A stretch of DNA of 40,917 nucleotides from Methanothermococcus sp. SCGC AD-155-M21 (GCA_019561565.1 JAHEPY010000003.1:1-40917), one strand, 5' to 3'. Counted from the stretch's first letter, positions 18,991 through 30,500 are shown. Notes: generated from the sequence alone by a model not told the origin. Program-made: numbers and translations.

Positions 18991-20694
18991 TTATTTAATT
19001 ACCATAAGTATATCTCCTACATTTACAGATTGTCCCTCATGAACAAGTATCTTTTCAACCTTTCCATCTACAGGGCTCTCAACAGGATTTTCCATTTTCA
19101 TTGCTTCCAATATTAGTATTACATCCCCTTTCTTTACAGTCTCTCCTTCTTTGACTTTTATTTTTGTAATCATACCCCTAAGTGGGGAGGTTACTGCTCC
19201 TTCAGTTTCCACAGTAATTTCTTCCTTTTTCTTTTTCATTTCAGTTCCATACTTTGGATTGATTCTAACTTCATAGGCCTCTCCATCCACTTCAATAACA
19301 TATTCCGTTGGAATCTCCATAAATTTGGATACCTCCTTCTCCTCTGGAATTGGCTCAGGTTTCAACTCTCCCCTTAAGAACTTAATTGCAATATGTGGAT
19401 ATAGTGCATAGGTTAATATATCCTCTTCCTTTGAAACTATGCCCTTTTCTTCTGCCTTTCTTTTAACCTTATCATATTCTGGCTCCAATAAATCAGCAGG
19501 CCTACATGTGATAGGTTTCTCACCATCCTCCAATGCTCTCCTTATAAGTTCTTTATTTATTGGGGCAGGGGGTTTTCCATAAAGTCCCTTTACATAATTT
19601 ACAACTTCGTTAGTAATTACTTTATATCTTTCCCCAGTTAATACATTCATTACAGCCTGGGTTCCCACTATCTGAGATGTAGGGGTTACCAGTGGAGGAT
19701 AACCTAAATCTGCCCTAACCTTGGGAATTTCTTCAAGCACCTCTTCAAACTTATCCAATGCCCCCTGTTCCTTTAATTGAGAAACTAAATTGGAGAGCAT
19801 TCCTCCAGGCACCTGATAGAGTAAAACCCGTGAATCAATTCTCTCAGAAATGGGGTTTATTAAATATTTATACTTCTCTCTAATTTTATCAAAATACTCT
19901 CTAATTTCATTTAATAATCTCATATCTAACTTAGTATCATACTTGGTACCTTTAAGTGCAGCCACAACACTTTCCACTGGAGGATGGGATGTTCCCATAG
20001 ATAGTGAGGATACTGCACAATCCACTACATCCACACCAGATTCAATTGCCGTCATAAAGGTAAATAGGGCAATTCCACTTGTACAGTGGCTATGTAAATG
20101 TATTGGAAGGGATATTTCTTCCTTTAACCTTCCAATAAGTTCCTTAGCATCATAAGGCAATAGTAAGCCTGCCATATCCTTTATACCTACAGAATCACAA
20201 CCAATCTCTTCAAATTTTTTTGCAAGTTCCACAAATTGATCTATGGTATGCACTGGACTGGTGGTATAGGATATATCCCCCTGTACATGGGCCCCCAACT
20301 TCTTTGCAACCTTTATAGGAACCTCCATGTTTCTAATATCATTTAAGGCATCAAATATTCTAAATATATCAATACCATTTTTATAGGCCTTTTCTATAAA
20401 TTTTTCCACAATATCATCTGGATAATGCCTATAGCCTACAAGATTCTGACCTCTTAATAGCATTTTAAGGGGTGTTTTTTGAATCCTTTTTTTAATTATT
20501 CTTAACCTTTCCCAGGGATCCTCATTTAAGTATCTAATACAGGCATCAAAGGTGGCTCCACCCCAAACCTCCATTGAATAAAATCCTACTTCATCCATTT
20601 TTTCCAAAATAGGCACCATATCTTCAGTTCTCAATCTTGTAGCCATTAGGGATTGATGTCCATCCCTTAAAGTAACATCGGTTATCTTCACCAC
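18991..20694 (-). CDS. pycB: Pyruvate carboxylase subunit B (carboxyltransferase plus biotin carrier)
   Basis: This subunit carries the biotin and transfers the carboxyl group to pyruvate. The N-terminal TIM-barrel carboxyltransferase has VTLRDGHQSLMATRLRTEDM, EVWGGATFDACIRYLNEDPW, and the metal-binding HLHSHCTSG with the Lys of VGIKDMAGLL. A linker with a charged region (MKKKKEEITVE) leads to the biotinyl domain, whose attachment Lys lies in ILEAMKMENPVESP (about residue 533). The 567-residue length is typical. The start is the GTG at 20694, with AGAGGGA upstream; a second GTG directly follows, so the start could be one codon later. It is transcribed away from the TauE gene across a 333-base spacer. 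Confidence 0.95.
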   Translation of the reverse strand: MVKITDVTLRDGHQSLMATRLRTEDMVPILEKMDEVGFYSMEVWGGATFDACIRYLNEDPWERLRIIKKRIQKTPLKMLLRGQNLVGYRHYPDDIVEKFIEKAYKNGIDIFRIFDALNDIRNMEVPIKVAKKLGAHVQGDISYTTSPVHTIDQFVELAKKFEEIGCDSVGIKDMAGLLLPYDAKELIGRLKEEISLPIHLHSHCTSGIALFTFMTAIESGVDVVDCAVSSLSMGTSHPPVESVVAALKGTKYDTKLDMRLLNEIREYFDKIREKYKYLINPISERIDSRVLLYQVPGGMLSNLVSQLKEQGALDKFEEVLEEIPKVRADLGYPPLVTPTSQIVGTQAVMNVLTGERYKVITNEVVNYVKGLYGKPPAPINKELIRRALEDGEKPITCRPADLLEPEYDKVKRKAEEKGIVSKEEDILTYALYPHIAIKFLRGELKPEPIPEEKEVSKFMEIPTEYVIEVDGEAYEVRINPKYGTEMKKKKEEITVETEGAVTSPLRGMITKIKVKEGETVKKGDVILILEAMKMENPVESPVDGKVEKILVHEGQSVNVGDILMVIK

Positions 20695-21027
20695 GTTATC
20701 CCTCTAAAAATTTTATTAAATATTAAAAATAGTAAGTGTCTTTATAAAAAATAGTATTATAATATCCTGTTAATGTTATCTATATATTATTAATATTATA
20801 TATACCTTTATATTAGTTTAATATTAAAATATTAAAATTATATTTAATAATTATATTATATATTTAATTATTATATTATATATTTAATTATTGTTATCTC
20901 CAATCCACTAAAATAAAATATTTTAAAATAAAAAATATTTATAATACATAAAAATATATAAATTAATTTTAAAGATTTACATTTAACGATTTACATATGT
21001 GGATTACCATCTTATAGGTTATACTCC
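20695..21027. other. 333-bp A+T-rich divergent spacer between pycB and the TauE gene
   Basis: This region must hold promoters for both pycB (minus) and the TauE/SafE gene (plus). It is almost entirely A and T, with many TATA-like stretches and one exact tandem duplication at 20851-20890. I cannot choose individual promoters. No coding or RNA signal is seen. Confidence 0.5.
20851..20890. repeat. Perfect 20-bp tandem duplication
   Basis: The unit TTATATTATATATTTAATTA occurs at 20851-20870 and again at 20871-20890 with no mismatch. It lies in the middle of the divergent pycB/TauE spacer. Each copy contains a TATATTTAA core that could act as a TATA-like element. Confidence 0.8.
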
Positions 21028-21888
21028 ATGAATACTTTAATAATACTGTTGTTGGCAATCTTAGGGACTATAATAGGATTTATTACTGGATTACTTGGTA
21101 TTGGGGGAGGGTTTATTTTAGTACCTGTATTAAATAGTTTGTTTTGTGATATGGGAATCCCTTTAAATGCCTCCATAAAGATGGCTGTTGGAACTAGTTT
21201 ATTTGTAATTTTTTTAACTTCAACAGTTGGTACCTACAAACACCACCTACAGGGAAATATTTTATGGAGATGCTCCATTGTTTTAGGAGTTCTTGGAATA
21301 ATAGGTTCTTTAATTGGCTTAAAAATATCAATGGAGTATTTAAGTGGCAATCTACATAAGAGGTTATTTGCCCTATTGCTAATTATTATATCCCTGTATG
21401 GATTTTATGGTACAAAAAGACAGAATTACAGGACACCAGGTAATAATCTATTGATTGATAACTTAAACACCATAGATAATAGTATAGACAATATTAGTAG
21501 TATTAATTATAAAAAATTATGTATTATGGGCATAATTGTAGGAATTATCTCTTCAATATTTGGTATAGGGGGAGGTATAATTGTTATTCCCCTTTTAGTA
21601 TATCTTCTAAGATTCCCAATAAAAATGGCAATTGGGACCTCCTGTGGTATGATGATATTAACCTCTTTTATGGGATTTGTGGGCTATATGACTGCCCCCT
21701 ATTCCTTCCATGAAGAGCTCTATAATGTTGGATATGTATCCCTAATTTTTGGATTAATTGTTGGACTAATAGCCACAGTATCCTCTAAATATGGGGCAGA
21801 AATCGCCTACAAAATAAAATCCCAAAGGTTAAAATATATATTTTATACAATACTTATGATAGTGGGGGTTAAATTGCTATTGGATTAA
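21028..21888 (+). CDS. TauE/SafE family (UPF0721) membrane transporter
   Basis: Members of this family export or import sulfite, sulfoacetate or other small anions; the substrate here is not known. The 286-residue protein has eight or so hydrophobic segments in two homologous halves. Each half begins with the family motif, GFITGLLGIGGGFILVPVL near the N-terminus and GIISSIFGIGGGIIVIPLLV in the second half. Each is followed by a KMAVGTSLFVI or KMAIGTSCGMMI segment, which is diagnostic of TauE/SafE. A polar linker (about residues 133-165, rich in Asn and Asp) joins the halves. The gene precedes a PAPS reductase-like gene on the same strand by about 230 bases, which could point to a sulfur-containing substrate; this is only inference. 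Confidence 0.88.
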   Translation: MNTLIILLLAILGTIIGFITGLLGIGGGFILVPVLNSLFCDMGIPLNASIKMAVGTSLFVIFLTSTVGTYKHHLQGNILWRCSIVLGVLGIIGSLIGLKISMEYLSGNLHKRLFALLLIIISLYGFYGTKRQNYRTPGNNLLIDNLNTIDNSIDNISSINYKKLCIMGIIVGIISSIFGIGGGIIVIPLLVYLLRFPIKMAIGTSCGMMILTSFMGFVGYMTAPYSFHEELYNVGYVSLIFGLIVGLIATVSSKYGAEIAYKIKSQRLKYIFYTILMIVGVKLLLD

Positions 21889-22123
21889 AAATAATATGAA
21901 AATTTTATTTATGAACTATAAAAAATATTATTTATGATAATTCTATTTAATATATACTCTTTTAAATTATAAAATTTATTATTTTTATTTAATTATTTTA
22001 TACTTTTATCATATTGTTTATTTTTAATTAATTATTATATTTTTATCATATCCTTAATTATTTTATTAATTATTTTTACTATATTATTAATTTATTTTAA
22101 AGAATCTTAAATAGGTGAAATTT

Positions 22124-23608
22124 TTGAAAACCTTCCTTGGAAAGATCCATTTAAAATGGTGCATTCACTGTAATCTTCCAGTACTTGACAAAATTTGTAA
22201 TGTATGCAAGAGGGAAACTAATAATGTAAAAATAACACCTCCAGGAGATGCCAGGCCTGCATTTATCAAGGATATAGAAATGATAAATAATATTTTAAAT
22301 GATCAATTTAACATCCAGAGGGAGGATATATTTAAAAATAAAATTGTTTTAATAAGTAATACCCCTGGAATAGATTGTATGAAGGAAATTATCCTTGATG
22401 GCACTGTCTTTGGTATTTTAAGATATGATATTGAAAAAAATAAATGGTCCATACTACCAACTGTGGAGGGGGCACGTAAAATAATAAACAGTGGGGGCAA
22501 TAAAAAAATAATTGGGGTTAAAAAAGAAATTATACCCTACATACTGGAAAAGCATGCCTCAGTTTTAAGGCCTGGGGTTGCATATGCCTCCAAGGAGATT
22601 AAAAAGGGAGATGATGTAATTGTATTAATTATGAAGAATGGGGAAGAGGACACAATAAATTATGAAAATTTTGAAGATCTTAAGGATATTATTGTATTGG
22701 GAGTGGGAAGGGCAAGAATGGATTACAATGAGATAATAAACAGAGATAAAGGAATGGTAGTTAAAATAAGACATGCTGAAACTCCCAAGAAAGCCACATA
22801 CTTAAGGGAAACAGGAAACTTAAAAGAATCCATAGAGAAGATGGTAAATGCCAATGAACATGTAATTACAAAGTTTGAAAATAACTCCATAGAATTTATG
22901 AGGGGCACTGTAAGGAAAATAAATAAACCCATTGTTGTGGCCTACTCTGGGGGTAAAGATAGTCTTGCAGTACTAATATTGGCTTTGAAAGCCTTTGGAG
23001 ATAAGGAAATTAAATTTGATGTTATATTCATAGATACTGGTTTGGAATTACCTGAAACTTTGGAGAATGTGAAACAGGTGGAAAATGAGTATAATTTGGA
23101 GATGATTAAAGTTAAATCCAATGATTTCTGGAAAAAACTTGAGGAGTATGGTCCTCCTGGAAGGGATTATAGATGGTGCAGTGAAGTATGTAAAATGAAG
23201 CCCATTGAGAGATTAATTAAAAGTAGGTACAAGGAAGGCTGTTTAACCTTTGTGGGGTTAAGAAAATATGAATCAATGAACCGTTCAAAAAAACTACGTA
23301 TTTGGAAAAGTAAGTATATAGAGGGGCAGATACAATCTGCTCCAATATTGAATTGGTCTGCAATGCACCTCTGGTTATACCTATTTAAAAATAATCCTCC
23401 CTACAATAAACTATATGAATTATGTTTTGATAGAGTGGGCTGTTACATATGTCCTGCCATGGAACTTGGGGAGATAGAACTACTTAAAGAGCATTATCCT
23501 CATCTCTGGGAAAGATGGGAGAAATATCTAATAAATTATGCTGAGAAGAACAATTTAGATGAAGAATGGATAAGGGGAGGTTGGAGATGGAAGTATAAAA
23601 ATAAATAA
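22124..23608 (+). CDS. Zinc ribbon-PUA-PAPS reductase-like (CysH family) protein
   Basis: This resembles the methanogen proteins annotated as phosphoadenosine phosphosulfate reductase family, of uncertain function. Domains in order (numbered from a GTG at 22115): a zinc ribbon CIHC...CNVC (about residues 16-31); a middle region ending in a PUA-like RNA-binding module (KHASVLRPGVAYASKEIKKGDDV, about 146-168); and an ATP pyrophosphatase/PAPS reductase domain with PP-loop AYSGGKDSLAVL (about 276-287). Four cysteines, WCSEVC (355 and 359) and CYIC (443 and 446), could hold a metal or Fe-S centre as in APS reductases. I prefer the TTG start at 22124 because AGGTGA (22113-22118) fits it; GTG at 22115 would overlap that site. 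An RNA thiolation role is as plausible as sulfate reduction. Confidence 0.82.
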   Translation: MKTFLGKIHLKWCIHCNLPVLDKICNVCKRETNNVKITPPGDARPAFIKDIEMINNILNDQFNIQREDIFKNKIVLISNTPGIDCMKEIILDGTVFGILRYDIEKNKWSILPTVEGARKIINSGGNKKIIGVKKEIIPYILEKHASVLRPGVAYASKEIKKGDDVIVLIMKNGEEDTINYENFEDLKDIIVLGVGRARMDYNEIINRDKGMVVKIRHAETPKKATYLRETGNLKESIEKMVNANEHVITKFENNSIEFMRGTVRKINKPIVVAYSGGKDSLAVLILALKAFGDKEIKFDVIFIDTGLELPETLENVKQVENEYNLEMIKVKSNDFWKKLEEYGPPGRDYRWCSEVCKMKPIERLIKSRYKEGCLTFVGLRKYESMNRSKKLRIWKSKYIEGQIQSAPILNWSAMHLWLYLFKNNPPYNKLYELCFDRVGCYICPAMELGEIELLKEHYPHLWERWEKYLINYAEKNNLDEEWIRGGWRWKYKNK

Positions 23609-23777
23609 AATAATTATAATAATAAAATATAAAGAATAATTAAATAAATAAAAGTAAAAATAAATAAAAAAAGTATAAAATAATATTTAGGGTATAGAAT
23701 AATTTATAAATTATTTATTAATTATAAAAAATAAATAAAGTAAATAAATACTTAAGATAAAAATGAAGGTGTGAAAT

Positions 23778-24077
23778 ATGCCAAAAATGGTATTACTTCC
23801 AAAATTAACCATGGCCCTTGGGGGATATATAAGGGAAACTGTAGTACCCTATAACAATAATGAAGTAGAGGCCTTTCCCCATAGAAATGTAATAGTGGGC
23901 AATCCCACAGGGGAACCTATAAAGATAGATGTTCCTGCCTATGATAAGGAATGGGTGGAGAGACACAGAGAATTAGGGTTGATAGTTGTACCTGTTAGGG
24001 TTGAGGATGACTTTGTGGGACTCTTCAATATGGTAAGGGAAAAAGTAAATAGATACTCTATAAAGAATAAACAGTAA
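23778..24077 (+). CDS. ehbP: Probable energy-converting hydrogenase B subunit P (EhbP)
   Basis: A 99-residue soluble protein beginning MPKMVLLPKLTMALGGYIRE, with a central HRNVIVGNPTGEPIKIDVPA and a C-terminal half WVERHRELGLIVVPVRVEDDF. These blocks agree with my memory of the small EhbP family found in methanogens that have the Ehb membrane hydrogenase, which reduces ferredoxin for anabolism; the role of the P subunit is not established. There are no membrane segments or metal-binding motifs. In Methanococcales ehb genes are scattered, so a lone copy is not odd. The start has a good AAGGTGTG site. The family name is recognised only from memory. Confidence 0.55.
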   Translation: MPKMVLLPKLTMALGGYIRETVVPYNNNEVEAFPHRNVIVGNPTGEPIKIDVPAYDKEWVERHRELGLIVVPVRVEDDFVGLFNMVREKVNRYSIKNKQ

Positions 24078-24161
24078 CTATGGAGCTATTAATTATAGCA
24101 TTAGTAACTATAGAATTTTAATTATATTATTATTTAAAAATTTTTATAAAGGGTGCTTTAG

Positions 24162-24841
24162 ATGGATATAAAGGGAGTATTATTTGATTTGGATGATACC
24201 TTATATGATTCATCTACCTTTGCAGATAGGGCTCGAAAGGAAGCCATAAAAATGATGATAGATGCTGGATTAAATGCCTCAGAGAGGGAGGCCTACAATA
24301 TTCTCCAAAGAATAATTAAACAAAAGGGCTCAAATTATAGCCGCCACTTTGATGATTTGGTAAAGGCCATTGAAGGCCAATACAATCCTAAGATAATTAC
24401 CATGGGCATAATAACCTACCATAACGTTAAATTTGCCCTTTTAAGGCCCTATCCTGATACCATAAAAACCCTTATAGAGTTAAAAAAGATGGGATTGAAA
24501 TTGGGGGTAATCACAGATGGAATTACCATAAAACAGTGGGAAAAACTTATAAGGCTTGGAATAGTTGATTTTTTTGATGAGGTTGTAACTTCAGAGGAGT
24601 ATGGGCTTGGAAAGCCAAATATCGAGTTTTATGAGTATGCCCTTAGGAAGATAAACTTAAATGCAAAGTTGGAGATAGGGTAGATAATGATATTATGCCT
24701 GCCAATAGTATAGGCATGCATGCCATAAGAATACTTAGGGGTAAATATAGGGATATTAAAGGAAATGATTGTAAGTATGAGGTTAAGGATTTAGGGGAGA
24801 TTATAGATATTGTAAGAAGTTTAAAGGAAGGAAAAGAGTAA
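24162..24841 (+). pseudogene. HAD-superfamily hydrolase, frame broken near the C-terminus
   Basis: This is a haloacid dehalogenase-like phosphatase of unknown substrate. The first frame (24162-24683) holds the nucleophile motif I LFDLDDTLYDSS, a helical cap, motif II GVITDGITIKQWEKL and the motif III lysine in EYGLGKPNIEFYEYAL. Motif IV (GDRVDNDIMPANSIGMHAIRI) is in a different frame and continues to the TAA at 24839-24841. The break lies at about 24666-24671 (AAAGTTGG), with a net loss of one base modulo three. The normal beta-strand before VGD (about four residues) also appears missing, so a deletion of about 13 bases is possible. The start ATG has GGGTGC upstream. It lies 24 bases before cobS. 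Confidence 0.85.
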
Positions 24842-24865
24842 AAGAGTAATTATGAGGAATATCCT

Positions 24866-25657
24866 ATGAAAAAATTAACAGAGATAGGCAATGCCATAGA
24901 TGGGATTAAGGGGATAATTGCCTTTATGACAAGGATACCTGTTGGAAACTTCCACAGTGATTTTGAAGAGATGTCCAAATACTTTATAATTATCCTGTTT
25001 ATTGGAATGTTTATTGGATTCTTAGGCTCTATTGTGGCCCTTCCATTCTATTACCTCAATATGGAGGCCCCTATCCTTGTAGGTGCCTTGGTACTTTTTA
25101 CAATGTTGTATATACAGGGATTTCATCATGTGGATGGATTGGGGGATTATGGAGATGCCTGGATGGTAATGGGGAATGCAAGAAGAAAGTTAGAGGTTAT
25201 GAAGGATAAATACATGGGCGTTGGAGCCCTAATATTTATATTTTTTTTGGAGATAATATCCTTGGCCTCCATAGGCTATCTTTACAATAAACTTCCATTT
25301 TTAATATTTTTAAAAATTATGATATTAATAGAGGCCTGTTCCAGATTGGGACTTCTTACCTGTGCATGCTGTGGTATTCCCTCAAAGGAGGGCACAGGGC
25401 GATACTTTGTTAAGAATACTAATGAGTACCATTTATTTATGGGCTATTTAATAATGATGATACTCTCCTTTTTATTGGATCTCTCAAAGGTTGGGGTATT
25501 GTGCTCAACTGTTGCAGTGTTCTTTGCCATAATTATTGCAAGGAAATCCAATAGGGATCTTAACTGTGTAAATGGAGATGTCTTAGGTGCTACCAATGAG
25601 ATGACTAGGGCCTTAGTTCTATTATGTGCCTCCCTTGGAATAAATCTCTATATGTAA
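24866..25657 (+). CDS. cobS: Adenosylcobinamide-GDP ribazoletransferase (cobalamin synthase)
   Basis: CobS is an integral membrane enzyme that joins adenosylcobinamide-GDP and alpha-ribazole (or its phosphate) in the last step of B12 coenzyme synthesis. The 263 residues are standard. The conserved segments are GIIAFMTRIPVG near the N-terminus, the acidic metal-binding GFHHVDGLGDYGDAWM, then MGVGALIF and the SRLGLLTCACCGIPSKEGTGRYF region, with about six hydrophobic helices. Methanogens need corrinoids for the Mtr methyltransferase. It starts at the ATG at 24866 with GAGGAATA upstream, and its stop is one base from the convergent argS stop. Confidence 0.93.
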   Translation: MKKLTEIGNAIDGIKGIIAFMTRIPVGNFHSDFEEMSKYFIIILFIGMFIGFLGSIVALPFYYLNMEAPILVGALVLFTMLYIQGFHHVDGLGDYGDAWMVMGNARRKLEVMKDKYMGVGALIFIFFLEIISLASIGYLYNKLPFLIFLKIMILIEACSRLGLLTCACCGIPSKEGTGRYFVKNTNEYHLFMGYLIMMILSFLLDLSKVGVLCSTVAVFFAIIIARKSNRDLNCVNGDVLGATNEMTRALVLLCASLGINLYM

Positions 25658-25658
25658 A

Positions 25659-27416
25659 TTACATCCTTCCTGGACAATCTATTCCCAGTACTCCAAGGCC
25701 ATTTTCTATAACTATTTTTGTAGATTCTACAATCCTAACTCTTGAATGTAATATATTCTCATTTTCCTCCCTTAGGATTGGACAATTCCCATAGAAACTG
25801 TTAAAGGCCTGGGCCACATCCAACATGTAATTTGCAAGTGTTTGGGGTTTTAGATATTCTGCTGATTTCTCAAGGATCTTTGGGAATTTCAATAGGGTTT
25901 TTATAAGTATCTTTTCCTGTTCCTTTAATTCATAGTTAAAGAGTTTCTCAAAGTCCCTATTGTTTATATTTATATTATTTTTCTCTAATGCATTTTCAAG
26001 TATCCTGGAGCATCTTGCATGGGCATACTGTATAACTGGACATCCAACCTTTTCAAAGTCCAAGGCCTCCTCCCATCTAAATACCATGGGTTTCTCTGGA
26101 GATATTCTTACTATATTGTACCTAACTGCACCTACAGCGATTTTATGGGCAATCTCTTGGATTTCTTTTTCATCCTTGGTAATACCTCTTTTTTTAACCT
26201 CCTCAATGGCCCTCCTTTTAGATTCCTCGAAAAGTTCGTCCATACTTATAAATCTCCCCTTTCTTGTACTCATGGATCCCTCTGGAAGGGATATGAATTC
26301 ATAGAATATGACTTTTGGAGTGTTGTAGTTTAACAGTTTTAATGAGGCATTTACCATTTGGGCTGTAAGTTTGTGATCTGCCCCCAATACATTGATACCA
26401 ATATCGCAATTTGCCATTTTATCTATGTGGTAGGCAATATCCCTTGTGGAGTATAAACTTGTACCATTTAATCTTGCTAAAACAAGTTTTTTTTCTATTC
26501 CAAAGTCTGATAGATCAAGTTTATATACGTCCTCCTTTACTACCTTGTTGGCCTCCATTAATTTTTTTATAACCTCCTTTACCATGCCATTCCTTACATA
26601 CTCACTTTCCCATATGAACCTATCATGTTTAATATTTAGGTTATTTAGGGTCTCTTTAAATCCCCTTAAGGCATAATTTACAGCCCACTGGAATTTTTTT
26701 ACAATATCACTTTCTTGATTTTTTTCTAAGGATTCCTCGTATTCTTTCATTATATTCAGTATTTCCTCTTCCAATTGAGGATCTTTGTTTAAAAGATTAT
26801 TGGTCTTTACATAGATCTCTCCAATGGCATGATCTGGTTTCTTATCCTTATCATTATCAATTCCAAACCTGTCCAATCCAAAAACAACTATGGCCTCCTG
26901 CCTACCCATATCATTTACATAGTAATGGGTTTCCACATCATACCCTTCAAATTCAAGTATGCCCTTTAAACTATCTCCAACAATGGCATTTCTACTGTGG
27001 CCTATATGTAACGGTCCATTGGGATTTGCCGAGGTATGTTCAAGTATTATTTTTTTGCCTTTATCTTTGCCTCTGCCAAAGTTATTCTTTTCATTTATTA
27101 TTTTTTTTATACCTTCCCTTGAGTACAGGCTATAATCCAAAAAGAAGTTTATATATCCATTAAGGGCCTTTATCTCCTTAATGTAGGATGGCATACCTTC
27201 AGAGTTTAACATCTCTACTAATTCCTCTGCAATAACCTTTGGAGGTTTTTTTAATACCTTTGCCAATCTAAAGGATATATTTGTTGAATAATCCCCCAAA
27301 TTCAGTGAAGGAGGTTCCTCCAATTTTATCTCTCCAATTTCTTCTTTGGATTTATTGGATACTTCCTGGACCTTTGAATATATGGCCTCTATTATAGAAT
27401 TTTCAACTTCTATCAT
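25659..27416 (-). CDS. argS: Arginyl-tRNA synthetase
   Basis: This class I synthetase charges tRNA-Arg. The 585-residue protein shows the N-terminal tRNA-binding domain ([19 protein letters not shown]). The HIGH motif is in [28 protein letters not shown] lies in the Rossmann fold, the KMSKS-equivalent [14 protein letters not shown] follows, and the C-terminal DALR anticodon-binding domain ends [12 protein letters not shown], the usual Met-terminal end of ArgS. The start at 27416 has an AGTGATAAC site. It is convergent with cobS and sits downstream of the type III-like island with 111 bases between. Confidence 0.96.
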   Translation of the reverse strand: MIEVENSIIEAIYSKVQEVSNKSKEEIGEIKLEEPPSLNLGDYSTNISFRLAKVLKKPPKVIAEELVEMLNSEGMPSYIKEIKALNGYINFFLDYSLYSREGIKKIINEKNNFGRGKDKGKKIILEHTSANPNGPLHIGHSRNAIVGDSLKGILEFEGYDVETHYYVNDMGRQEAIVVFGLDRFGIDNDKDKKPDHAIGEIYVKTNNLLNKDPQLEEEILNIMKEYEESLEKNQESDIVKKFQWAVNYALRGFKETLNNLNIKHDRFIWESEYVRNGMVKEVIKKLMEANKVVKEDVYKLDLSDFGIEKKLVLARLNGTSLYSTRDIAYHIDKMANCDIGINVLGADHKLTAQMVNASLKLLNYNTPKVIFYEFISLPEGSMSTRKGRFISMDELFEESKRRAIEEVKKRGITKDEKEIQEIAHKIAVGAVRYNIVRISPEKPMVFRWEEALDFEKVGCPVIQYAHARCSRILENALEKNNININNRDFEKLFNYELKEQEKILIKTLLKFPKILEKSAEYLKPQTLANYMLDVAQAFNSFYGNCPILREENENILHSRVRIVESTKIVIENGLGVLGIDCPGRM

Positions 27417-27527
27417 GTTATCACTTTTAATTATGGTATTTTATAATAATAATAATTATTAATATGATAAAAAATATATAAAATTATAAAAATTATAAAA
27501 ATTAAATTTAAATTAAAAATAGTTTTT

Positions 27528-30500
27528 TTAATTATTAATTATGCCTATTTTTTTAAAAATTTTTTTAATATAATTCCTATCCTCCTGGAAAAGAATATTA
27601 TGTTTTTCAAAATCTTCTTTTGTATAATTACCTTCGCCAAATATACCTTTTATATCATCGTAAGATGATGTAGATAGAATAAATGCATCCAATTGTATAT
27701 TAAGTGTTTCTCCTTTTTTATTTAATTCTTTATTTATTCTCTTTTCTATTTCCTTAATATAGAAGGTACATAATTGGATTTTTTCATCATTAAAGTTCCC
27801 AAGGTTTCTTATACCCTTTGGATCTATAAAAATTATATGCTGTTTATATTCCCTTTTTATCCACATTACAAAGTCCGGATAGAATCCTGAGGTAATAAAA
27901 AACCCTATACCTTTTCTTGAGAGATTTCTAAGTAAAAATATATCATCATTTTTAAAGGTACTATTATTTTCTAAAAAGTTTTTAAGATCCTCTACAAATT
28001 TTGTTTCTCCTTCATTCAACTTCACAGGAATTGATTTTATTTCGTCTTTATTTTTCTTCCATACTATCAAAGGAGTGCATAAATGATTGTCAAGATGAAC
28101 AACAAAGGAATCCCATTCTTTCCATTGTTGGGGCACTTTATCATTATCTGGATCATATTCATTGAGTTGCTTCATAATTTCTTCAATATCCTCTTCTAAG
28201 CTTTTTGGTATTTTAATTATTATTTCTCCATCCTTGGGATACATAGAAGGATGTTTTTCTATTGTTAGGGGTTCAACTTCCAAATAATCCATAGTTTTTC
28301 TTTTCTCTTCCCTTCTATAGGATTTAAGGATATAATCCTTTATAACCATTAAAATGATCTCATTAAATTTTCTTATTCCTTCAAATGAAAGTATTTTTAA
28401 AAATGATTCTTCGTTGTTATGTTCTATATCTATTCCCTCTGATTTATTTAGGAATATTTTATATTTTTTTGATTTTATTATATTTTTTATTGTATCAATA
28501 TCTATAATTAAATTATACATTCCTTCTGTAATTTTATAATTCATAACCTCTGAGTAAATAAAATCCCAATCAATGAAGTTTAAATCTTTCTCTTGGATAT
28601 ATAATGGTTTATCAATTGTAATCTCTGCATTTCCAACCTTTAATCCCTCTGCTGTTGTAATCTTAGGCCTTAGATCAATTTTTATATTTCTTAATATTTT
28701 TTCATCTACTTCAAGTTTTAGAGGGTATTCAAGAAAATTAAAGTCATCCTTTGTTTTTATTGTGTAAATCTTTTTTTCCCATTTGTTGGTTTTATTGAAT
28801 TTTATTGGAATTTCTATCTCTTCATAATCTACCTCTTCCCTCTCTATTGTGGCTAAAAATGCATTTATATAGTCTGCATTTAAACCGAATATAAATAGGG
28901 TTTGTAATACCTTTAATTCATAATCTGGATTTTCTTCTCTCCTTAGGGAGTAATCTTTACCTTTTAGTCTTACCCCCCTTCCAAAGAGTTGGATAATTTG
29001 AGGTCCCTCTCCCTTTCCCATATTTATTAATCCCATATTTGAAACACGCCAGGAGTTCCAACCCTCAATGAATTTTTTAGATCCAATTAAAATATTTATA
29101 TGAGAGTTATTTTTATTAATATCAAAGAATAAGGATTGGGTAAAATGATCTTCTTTAATCTCTATTTTGGATTCTGAAATTAGTTTTTTTAAAGTTTTAA
29201 CATCCCCAACATTAATAACTCCAAAGTATTTTTCTCCTGTTGTTTTTAGCCCTATCTCTCCCTCTGAGTTTTTTATCTCATAAAGTTCCAATTTTCCATT
29301 TCCATTAAATATTTTTTGATATATATCCTCTACAAGGGCATCTAAGTTTAAATTTCTTATAAATTTAAATTTATTTTTAAAAATATCATTTCCTTCATTG
29401 TTAATAAGTCCAGATTCTCCACTTAATATTTTATCTACATTTTCTTTAAATTGTTCCTTATTCTTTGTTATTGCATCAATAAATTTAATTACTTTCACTA
29501 CATCAGAGTTAACTCCCTTTCCTATTACCTTACTACCAACAAAAATCCATAGGGGTTTTTCAATATTGTATTCCTTTAATTCTTTTTTATGTTTTTCAAA
29601 AATTGCCAATTGTTCATAGAATGACAATAATCCTGCTGTGAATAAAAGGTTTTGCTTTTCTTGGGAATAATATTCTTTATTGTCCTTTTTCTCTGATTTT
29701 ATATTATAAACATAAAAATCTTTACCATATCCATCTTTATAAAAGTACTTATAGGAATAATCAAAAATTATTGCCTTAGAATATTCCTCAAGTAAATCTT
29801 TATTTTTCCCAATAACCTGCCCAAATGTTGCAGAGTATTCATATAAAAATCCTTCTTTTGCTATCTCTTCCCTTAATTTTTTCCATCTTTGTTCTTCTGA
29901 TTTTTGTCCCTTATGGCCCTCATCTATGAAAACTAAATTTTTGCCCTCAAAATAGGATATATCTACACTTACTCCTTCTCCCTTTTTCTCTTTTGTTAGT
30001 TTATGAATATCTATGATTAATATTTCTCTATCTTTTGTTTTAAGATTATTAGAGTTCCCATCATATAATTTAAATGGAATACCACTAAGTTTTAATTCCT
30101 CTTGATGTTGCTTTGATAATCCCTCATTAGGAGTTATAAGGATTATGTTGTCCCAATTATTTTTTGAGTATTTTAAAATCTGCCAATAATTTATATGCAT
30201 TATTAAGGTTTTCCCACTTCCTGTTGCCATCCAAAAGGCTAATTTTTTTAGGTCTTCCTCTGTAAAGGGGCTTATTTTTGTTCTGTTTTTGCTGTTAAAC
30301 TCTTGTAAAAATGCATTTAATTCATTTAAAAACCTTTGCCTATCATTGTAATATTTATCGAGAAAAATTTCTGTAAATAAAACTGCTAAATACTGGAAGT
30401 ATTTAAGTTTAAAGTCTATCTGGCTTCTGTTTTTTTCTAATTTTTTTACATACTCCTTTATTGCATAATCATATCTTAAAAGTAAATTCTCCCACTCTGG

